A DNA stretch of 41,634 bases from Prorocentrum cordatum (Eukaryota > Sar > Dinophyceae > Prorocentrales > Prorocentraceae). Where the stretch lies: NCBI GenBank assembly GCA_963575745.1, contig CAUYUJ010015281.1:301406-343039 (forward strand), given 5' to 3'. Of this stretch, positions 33,361 through 40,174 are shown in pieces. The notes beneath the pieces were generated by a model. The model saw only the letters and a list, made by a program, of their open reading frames with translations, ran no database searches and had not been told where the DNA came from. How positions within the stretch are numbered: the stretch's first letter is position 1; each line of letters begins with the position of its first letter. The position numbers and the translations under genes are program-made.

Positions 33361-33640
33361 CCCTAGCACCCCCCCCTGCGCCCCTCCCCCCCCCTCCTTC
33401 CCCCCCCTCCTTCCCACCCCCCGTGCGTCCTCATCCCTCCTCCCCTCCCTCCCACCATCCCACCCTTGCATGCCCTCCCGCCTTGCCCCCCCCCCCCCCT
33501 CCCCCCCTCCCTCCCCCCCCCCCCCCCCCCCCCACCCCCTCCCGCCCTCCCCCCCCCCCCTTCCCCCCTCCACCACCCACCCTTGCGTGCCATCATCCCC
33601 CCCTCCTCTCCCCCCCACCATCCCGCTCCCCCCTCCTACC
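33361..33640. repeat. C-rich tract
   Basis: About 280 bp of C runs broken by T and A (CCCTCC, CCACC) lie on the plus strand, including a near-pure C stretch at about 33512-33532. It is low complexity with no gene. Confidence 0.85.
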
Positions 33641-33658
33641 AGACAAAACGCCGAACCA

Positions 33659-33897
33659 CCGCCGTTTGCGAAATAAGCGCCCATCTTAGGGATCGAAAAC
33701 AAGACGACGAAGCACGCCCCCTTTCCCCCGCATTTCAAGGTTGACGGGGAGGGCTGGGCAGTCCAACATATGTGGGCGTTTATTTCGCAACGCTTCGCAC
33801 TCCCCTTCGGCGTGTTCGGTGGCCAACATTGAAATGCGGGGCGCGGGGCGGGGATCTCGGTACTTCCACGCGTGGGCGTTTATTTCGCAAACGGCGG
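33659..33897. mobile_element. MITE-like element with 25-bp terminal inverted repeats
   Basis: The left end 33659-33683 pairs with the right end 33873-33897 with one mismatch in 25. A second, inner inverted pair (33726-33745 with 33822-33841) matches at about 17 of 20 positions. The core motif GTGGGCGTTTATTTCGCAA also occurs as a direct copy at 33772-33790, exactly 100 bp from the right end. No coding capacity and no clear target duplication were found, so the class is unassigned. Confidence 0.55.
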
Positions 33898-34207
33898 ACT
33901 CATTTGCCATGGCATCTTCGGCTACGGGCATCTGCATGGGTTGCGTTGCAAGACTGGCCCCATCCCCGCTGCCCAACGGGTTGCGCTCTCCCGTTGGCGC
34001 CCTGCAAGGACTTTGAGGCTGCCCGAAGCCGCCCGTCTTGAGGGCGGCGTCAAGAGCGACGCCAGACTATGAACGCCGCCGCGTGCCCCGGTCACATCGA
34101 CAAGCCTTCCGTTCACCTGGCGCAGCTGTTTCGGCCCAGTCGTCACCGCAGCAACGGAGTCGCCCCGCCCCGAGGCCATCTGACCCCTTTTTCGGTCGCG
34201 GGCCCAG

Positions 34208-35749
34208 ATGACGCCCCACCTCAGCAAGAGGGAGCTCGACCGCTGCTTCTCGCTCTACGCCGCTGGGAAGACCCCGGTGGAGATACGCGACCTCGTTAGT
34301 AGGACCCGTGAGTCCCTCGACGAGACTGGGCCGGATCTGACGACCGTCCGCCGGGCCCTCCGGGGCGCCACGCACAGGCGTGGCCCAGCGGAGACTCGCG
34401 GCCGCAAGCCCAAGCTCACGGCCGTCAGGCTCCGCGCCTTGAACAACGCGCGGGTTCGTTTGATTCGGGCGGCCAAGGGCGAGGCCGAGGTTCACCTCAA
34501 GGACGTGATGAAGGCCGCGCGGGTCTCCGACGTCCACAAGGGCACGGCCCCCAGGCACCTCAAGCGCCTCGGGGTCACCTGGCGCGCTCCCCGCGCGGAG
34601 CCGCTCCGCGGCTCCGCGGAGGCGGAGGAGCGCGTGGCGGCGCGTTCGGGGTGGAAGCGGCTCCCGGGCAACTATTTCACGTACCAGGTCGATGCCATCA
34701 TCGACAATAAGGTGTTCCCCATCCCCATGACCAAGCGGGCGAAGACGCACGCAAAGAAGAGTCGCGTTCGCGGCCACCTTCGCACCAAGGCAGAGGGGGC
34801 GCGACTCTCGGTCCCGAGTGCGATCCCAGGGGCTGGGGGCGGGGGCCGCCGGGCCGCCGAGGTCGAGATGCCGATTCCGCCCCCGATCGTTGCCCCGATC
34901 CATGTCTGCGATCCAAGTCTGATCGGGTCTGATCGGCCCCGTCCAGGCGATCGGACATATTTTTCTTGGCGTCGTTTCTTTCTGGTATGAGGGTTCTTAT
35001 TGGCGTAGTTTCTTTCGGGTGCGAGGGGCGGGGGGGGGGGGGCCGGGCGGGGGGCCGGCTGGCCGGGCCCTCCCCCGAGGTCCTCAAGCCTTTCACGAAG
35101 CCGAAGGGGAACCGGAACAGGGTGAACCCAGGCGCCAAGGTTCACGTGGCCGCAGCCATCGTGAACAACAAGGTCCGCGTCTGGCACTACCTGCCCACCC
35201 TGTGGTGCGCCGACGCAGCCTGCGATTTCTACGCGGGCGTCCTCGCCCCCGCGCTTCGCCGTTGCCGGAAGGGGCGCCGCGCCTTCCGCATCCTGGAGGA
35301 TAACGACCCCACGGGGTACAAGAGCAAGAAGGCCGTTGACTGCAAGCGGCCCCCTTAGTTGGCGCGCCACCGCGGCGGCCGCGAGTTCGAGTCGGGCCCC
35401 GTCTGGCGATCGCCCCGCCAGTCGGCGCCCGCTCTTGATCGCCCGCCGTTCGCGCCCCGGTCGACCCCGCTCGGTCGCTTTCAGGCGGGGTCTCAAGATC
35501 ACCCCCATCAAATTCCCCAAGTATTCCCCGGACTTGAACCCCCTCGACTACTTCCTCTGGGCGGAGGTCAACCGGCGAATGGCAGAGCAGAGCGCGCCGG
35601 CCAACGAGTCTCAGAGCGCTTACAAGGCGCGCCTCAGGCGCGTCGCCATGGGCATCCCGAAGAGCGTCATCAGGGCAGCCGTGGCTAAGATGAAGACGAA
35701 GGCGGCGGAGGTCGTCGTGGCCGAGGGAGGCAGGATCCCGAGCGATTGA
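34208..35749 (+). CDS. Tc1/mariner-like DDE transposase, three exons
   Basis: This is a cut-and-paste transposase. Exons are 34208-34798, 35080-35348 and 35485-35749 (374 residues). ATG 34208 is the first after an in-frame stop at 34181. Residues 1-130 form the HTH-type DNA-binding region (LDRCFSLYAAGKTPVEIRDL; GRKPKL hinge). Catalytic acidic residues are Asp162 (VDAIIDNK), Asp271 (LEDNDPTGYKS) and Asp308 (YSPDLNPLDYFLW), with 36 residues between the last two, so DD36D on my splice model. The third acid is Asp as in mariner, while SPDLNP recalls Tc1. The gaps are read as GC-AG introns; without splicing the frame is broken at each. I found no terminal inverted repeats around the gene. Alternatively it is a decayed copy with two insertions, but the in-phase joins favour introns. 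Confidence 0.8.
34799..35079 (+). other. Putative GC-AG intron 1 of the transposase, 281 bp
   Basis: It begins GCGCGAC after GAGGG and ends CCCCGAG before GTCC, in phase 0. The tetramer GAGG occurs at both boundaries. Inside, a unit of about 33 bp (TTCTTGGCGTCGTTTCTTTC and TTCTTATTGGCGTAGTTTCT, around 34963-35025) is tandemly duplicated. Confidence 0.55.
35349..35484 (+). other. Putative GC-AG intron 2 of the transposase, 136 bp
   Basis: It begins GCCCCCTTAG, containing the in-frame TAG that would otherwise end translation, and ends GCTTTCAG, in phase 2. GCGG is present at both boundaries. Its removal restores the residues between the second and third catalytic acids. Confidence 0.6.
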
Positions 35750-35778
35750 GCCTGCGGCCCGGGAGCGTTGGCGCTGAT

Positions 35779-35882
35779 CAGCCGAGTCGGCGGCACGGTC
35801 TTTGCCACGACGCAATTTTTCCAGCCGCGGCCGGGGAGCCAGCCGAATCGGCGGCTCGGCCTCTGCCAGAGCGGATTTTTCC
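35779..35882. repeat. Pair of diverged direct repeats, about 43 bp, period 61
   Basis: CAGCCGAGTCGGCGGC...ATTTTTCC at 35779-35822 and CAGCCGAATCGGCGGC...ATTTTTCC at 35840-35882 are similar units in direct order. They lie between the transposase stop and the truncated Rep copy and could belong to an end of either element. Confidence 0.55.
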
Positions 35883-36076
35883 TCAGTGACCGCCGAGAGA
35901 TTTCAGAATTCCTGCCGCAGCGCATGCACCGAGAAACGTGTCGTGGATCCGTAGACTTGAAAATCGTAGCCGTGCTGCTACTGTTCCATCCCTGCCTTTC
36001 GGGAGGTGCTCGGCTGCCCATGGCGAGGGCCCTGCGGTGCTCGCGACTCCTGCGCTTTACGCGCGTTTGCCTTAGT

Positions 36077-36172
36077 GCAGGCCCGCGCGGGGCACAGCCT
36101 GCGTATCATTGCGGCTTCATGTCGTTTGCACGTGTGTCCAGAATTTCGTGCAACGCGTTGCCCGCGCGTCTG
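36077..36172 (+). repeat. 96-bp direct repeat, left copy
   Basis: It matches 37195-37290 at 93 of 96 bases. It ends exactly where homology to the other Rep copy starts (ATG at 36173). See the findings for the interpretation. Confidence 0.9.
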
Positions 36173-37522
36173 ATGGCGCACGTCCAGGACCGCGGGACGA
36201 AGACCATGCAGCGGTTCGTCCGCAGCCGAGTGCGCAAGCTGACGGCGGACCTTGAGGAGACGAAGGAGTGGGCGTCTGCCCGCGAGAACGCGGCCTTCGA
36301 GGCGGTGGACGATTGGACGCTCGTGTGCCGCTGCGCTGAGGAGACATGTCCCCATGGCCCGGCGTGCTCGTACAGGTCAGCCGTGGAGACCATCTTCTCC
36401 CGCAGCGCCGCTTCTTTCGACGTTCGGGAGCTCGCGGCGTCTCTGCGGGACATTCTGATGGTCGGCCCGAAGAAGACGACGAGGGTGCCCTTCCTGGTGG
36501 GGCCGTCGAATTCCGGGAAGAGCACGGTGGTTTACCCTTTCGACGACTTGTTCACTCCGAAACGGGTTCTGCACAAGCCTGCCTTGGGCTCCTCCTTTGG
36601 ACTCCGGAACCTGGCCAGCGGCACGAAGCGGTTCATCTTCTGGGACGACTTCCGGCCGGTTGAGTTCGCCCACGAGAAGACCGTCCCCGTCTCTTTGTTC
36701 TTGTCTCTGTTCGTCGGCCAGCACGCCGAGATCCAGGTTTCCCAGTCCTTCAACGACGGGAACAAGGACGTCTGCTGGAACCACGGCGCCGTTTTCACGG
36801 GCAAGCTGGAGGGCCTCTGGGGGACGACGAATAAGGTGGGTGCGGAGGACATCCGGCACATGCAGAACCGCGCGAGGCAGTTCCCATTCACCTCCGTCTT
36901 GTCGGACGGCTCTTTGCAGGACGTACTCTCGTGTGCTCCGTGCATGACCGCGTGGATCGTCCGGGAGGCGGCAAAGTTCGACGCCGTCGGCGTTTTCCGC
37001 CCGGCGCCCGCTGCGCCGGTCGGGGCAGACGCGGGCGTGCCGCCTGTGAGCGGCTTCGACGACCTCATGTCCGACGCGCGCATACCCCGCGCGCAGGCAG
37101 ACGCCTTGCTGGCGGATGTCCGCGCGATGGGTGCGGCTGCCGTGGACGAGGTGCTCCCCGCGGACTGGGTCCGTCTGAATTCGTGGGCCTTGCTGCAGGC
37201 CCGCGCGGGACACAGCCTGCGTATCATTGCGGCTTCATGTCGTTTGCACGTGTGTCCAGAACATCGTGCAACGCGTTGCCCGCGCGTCTGGCCCGCGGCG
37301 GAGGAGGCGGCAGGGCGCGTTGCCCGGCGCTTGCAACGTGGAGCTCGCGGCCGGTGCTGCGACCAACAGCGCTTGCCTTCGCGACTTGTTGGCGGTGCGT
37401 TATGCCACTTCTACCAAACACGGAGGAAAGCCAATTCCGTCGGATTGAAAGTCCGGGGGCGGGGAGGGCAGGCGACCGCTTATCCCAGGGGCCGCCTTAG
37501 AGCACAACTAGAGCAACACTAG
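36173..37522 (+). pseudogene. 5'-truncated Rep-like protein: SF3 helicase part, interrupted at its 3' end
   Basis: This is a partial copy of the HUH-SF3 Rep found at 40175. The frame is open from 35768 (a TTG codon, not a credible start), but homology to the second copy begins at ATG 36173, so the endonuclease domain is absent. Visible are the Cys/His cluster (LVCRC..., CPHGPAC), Walker A GPSNSGKST at 36500-36526, Walker B RFIFWDDFRP, a following segment with VSLFLSLFVGQHAEIQV, GAVFTGK in the place of motif C, and a candidate arginine finger, QNRARQF. These are the ordered motifs of superfamily 3 helicases, which act as rings in rolling-circle replication. The C-terminal part runs through a 96-bp repeat (37195-37290) and then into a foldback insertion that supplies the stop at 37520. 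Without the nuclease it cannot act as a complete Rep. Confidence 0.8.
37195..37290 (+). repeat. 96-bp direct repeat, right copy
   Basis: It is 93/96 identical to 36077-36172. Here it is read in the helicase frame, whereas the left copy is read in a different frame, so coding constraint does not explain the similarity. Confidence 0.9.
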
Positions 37523-37754
37523 AGCACAACCTAGAGCACAACCTAGAGCACAACCTAGAGCACAACTCATTTCATGGTAGTCTGGCACGCATTCGCGTTC
37601 GAAAATAAAGAAAGTATTGATTCTTTTTTGATTTGGGAAGGTTGAGTGCCATTTTTTTATGAAAATAAATACCTTCATGAGTTGTGCTCTAGATTTTGCT
37701 CTAGGTTGTGCTCTAGGTTGTGCTCTAGGTTGTGCTCTAGGTTGTGCTCTAGTT
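37497..37754. mobile_element. Foldback element with 12-bp subrepeats and 9-bp target duplication
   Basis: The left arm 37497-37570 holds six units of CTAGAGCACAAC; the right arm 37677-37754 holds six units of the reverse complement. An AT-rich loop of about 106 bp separates them. The direct repeat GGGGCCGCC lies immediately outside both ends (37488-37496 and 37755-37763), as expected for a target-site duplication. Nine bases is the length typical of Mutator-type and some foldback elements (established knowledge). It carries no coding sequence, so it would be non-autonomous. It has inserted in the Rep-like frame. Confidence 0.8.
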
Positions 37755-37763
37755 GGGGCCGCC

Positions 37764-38182
37764 AGGCCAGACGGATCGTAGACGGGTGGCGGGCGCGGGG
37801 CGCGCGTCGTGTCGCAGGTCGCGAGCGCGGGTCGTGGGCGAAGTTCGCCGTGTTCGGGTCGCTGGTCGGAATGGCACCCTCGCCGTCGCGCTGGTCACAG
37901 CGTGTTCCTCTCTCCTCCCTATCGGGGAGGCTTGCGCACGCCCGCCCAGGCGCCGAGGCTTTTGCCGGGCCAGACCGAACCGCGCCAGGACCCGCGCCCA
38001 TGTCGACGGCGGACGCCCCAGGCGTACACTCCGAGAAAATATGTTTGAACATGGATCCCTCGCTCGTGTCGGAACCGTTTTCTTTGTGGGCCCGTTGCGT
38101 ACCACAGGGTTGCACGTGGACGTCGGAATGGTGCTCTCGCCGTCGCGCTGGCCACGCTTTCCCCCCCCCGTCGTTTTTTTGA
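37764..38182 (+). pseudogene. Open frame continuing the interrupted Rep-like frame
   Basis: From the right target duplication onward the plus-strand frame is open to a stop at 38180-38182. The foldback element plus one duplication is 267 bp, a multiple of three, so this frame is the direct continuation of the one interrupted at 37496. The peptide is Arg/Ala/Gly-rich at first, with no domain recognised. GC-rich DNA is often open by chance, so coding status is unproven. A related direct repeat (GGAATGG...CTCGCCGTCGCGCTGG) sits at 37869-37896 and 38126-38153. Confidence 0.3.
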
Positions 38183-38836
38183 TTGCGTGTCCGGACCAGA
38201 AGGCCTACGGCCAGGCACTGACCTTCCCCAGCCCCATTCACGGCGCGCTACCTTCCCAAGCTTGGTAAGCACGCACTCCCGAGATTTTCCGCAGAGATTT
38301 AATTGCTCTTGTGGATTGACGAAGTAGTCCCTGCTGCCCGAGGGAGGGTTCGGAGTCTGTGAGGGGTATTGAATTGGAGCAGGGAAGGACACGTAAACGA
38401 AACTTTTTGTTTTTTTGTTGTTTTCGGACAGCAAGGGTAGATTGCAACGGGGGGCCCCCAGGGGGCCAGGGCAGCCGGGTGGAAAATTCGGCGTCCTAAA
38501 AGGGGGAACTTATGGCCTTGTTTTGATTTTTCTTCTCAGGACTCTGCGCGCCCCCTTGTAAGGATTGCCCGGCGCGGAGGCGAGAGCACCGATTCCTGGC
38601 AATGTGGGCCGCCGCTTGCGCTCCCTCCCTGCCTCCCGATCTCCCTCCATTGGCATTGCCATTATCATCGCCCTTCAGACACCCGCAGGGTCGCGTCGCC
38701 CTGTCGCGAGGCGGCCGCTTGACCGGGAGCGCACCTGGAGAGCACCTGGAGAGTCCGATTATGTGCAATGTTATTGGTTTTGTACGATTATACAATCTTC
38801 GCATGTTCCGGCGCCCCACTGAATTTGGTGCGGATT
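38183..38836. other. Spacer, no gene seen
   Basis: Contents are an oligo-T stretch (38402-38423), a G/C-block at 38450-38470, and otherwise unremarkable sequence. No supportable gene. Confidence 0.35.
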
Positions 38837-38837
38837 T

Positions 38838-38958
38838 CGTGAGCTCGATTCTGAGATCGATCGTGGATTTTGAGATATATCTTAAGGTCGACCGTGGAAT
38901 CGACAGTGAGATCGATAGTGATATTGATCGTGAGATCGATCTTGAAATCGACAGCGAA
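38838..38958. repeat. Degenerate 12-bp GTGAGATCGATC array
   Basis: About ten units based on GATCGAT/TGAGAT lie in a row, with GATCGATCGTGGA and GAGATCGATAGTGATATTGA variants. Plus-strand reading gives an Asp/Ile/Glu repeat (DIDREIDLEID), which I regard as a by-product. Confidence 0.8.
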
Positions 38959-38964
38959 GCTATT

Positions 38965-39608
38965 GGAGACCTCCAAAAACCTCCAAATCCTCCAGAACCC
39001 TCCCATACCTCCTAACCCCTCCGCGCTCCCCCTAAAACCTCCACAACTCCCCATGCATCCGAAACCCTTGCACTGCTCCCAAATCCTCCGGAACCCTCCC
39101 ACCCACCCAAAAATTTCGGAAGACTTCCCAAAACCTCCAGAACCCTCCAGAACCCTCCCATACCTCCTAACCCCTCCGCACTCCCCCCACCCCCCACCCC
39201 CATGCATCCGAAACCCTCGCACTGCTCCCAAATCCTCCGGAACCCTCCCACCCCCCCTAAATTTTCAGAAGACTTCCCAAAACCTCCAGAACCCTCCAGA
39301 ACCCTCCCATACCTCCTCCCCCCCCCCCCACCCCCATGCATCCGAAACCCTCGTTCGCACTGCTCCCAAATCCTCCGGAACCCTCCCACACCCCCTAAAC
39401 TTTTGGAAGACTTCCCAAAACCTCCAAACCCTCCAGAACCCCCCCCCTACCTTCTAACCCCTCCGCGCTCCCCCCAAAACCTCCACAACTCCCCATGCAT
39501 CCGAAACCCTCGCACTGCTCCCAAATCCTCCGGAACCCTCCCAAACTCTTTCTACTTTCGGAGGACTTCCCAAAACCTCCAGAACCCTCCAGAACCCCCA
39601 AGTCCTCT
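38965..39608. repeat. C-rich minisatellite, period about 134-159 bp, four copies
   Basis: The anchor ATGCATCCGAAACCCT recurs at about 39053, 39202, 39336 and 39495. Each unit also holds CTCCCAAATCCTCCGGAACC, a GGAAGACTTCCCAAAACC segment and CCAGAACCCTCC runs. Period differences come from C-run length and one deleted segment. Confidence 0.88.
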
Positions 39609-40174
39609 CCACCCCTCCGCCCCCCGCTTCCAGAGCCCTCGGAGTGCGGTGGATTCAGGGAGAGGGAATCGGCCTCGCTTGCACTCTTGGGACAAGTTGC
39701 ATCGGTTTTCCCGCTCCGACCCAGACAGGTTTTGGGGCAATCTTGGGCCATTTGGCAGTTCCAGCGCCTGTTTGGGTTGTCTTGGGAATGTCGTCGATGT
39801 CCAGTTGGTGGGCATACCTTTCCCTCCCCCTCCCTCCCCCTTCCTCTGACCAGTCGGTGCTCGCAGGCACGTTGAGACTCACGTCCTGTGGTGCTCTGTA
39901 GCTGTTGCGGTGCTCTGAGGTCCTTTCGAGTTCTGTGGTGCTCTGAGGCTGTTGCGGTGATCACCAGCCTTGTAGCGCCCACAGGCGCTTCGGCTCAAGC
40001 CGTCCTTACTTAATGGGCTCTGAGGTGCTCTCAGGCTTTGAAGTGGTGCTCACAGCCGTCCTGGTGCTCATGGCCATTGGTGCTTAAAACCACTGCAGCT
40101 GCCTTGTGGCTCAAGTCTTATAGGGGGAACCGCACGGACCTCGGCACCTGTCACTGGGAGCACCGTGCACTGCA
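39609..40174. other. Upstream region of the Rep gene with degenerate GGTGCTCTGAGG repeats
   Basis: From about 39890 to 40085 the word GGTGCTCTGAGG/GGTGCTC recurs loosely. GGCTCAAG, the 3' end of the dinoflagellate spliced leader, occurs at 39992-39999 and 40108-40115. The frame of the Rep gene is closed by TAG at 40121-40123. No promoter can be assigned. Confidence 0.4.

Noticed and set aside
35768-36172. The first 135 codons of the long frame containing the truncated Rep as its true N-terminus
   Set aside because: The frame opens at TTG, crosses the diverged repeats and the left 96-bp repeat in a frame different from the right copy, and has no similarity to the N-terminal part of the full Rep.
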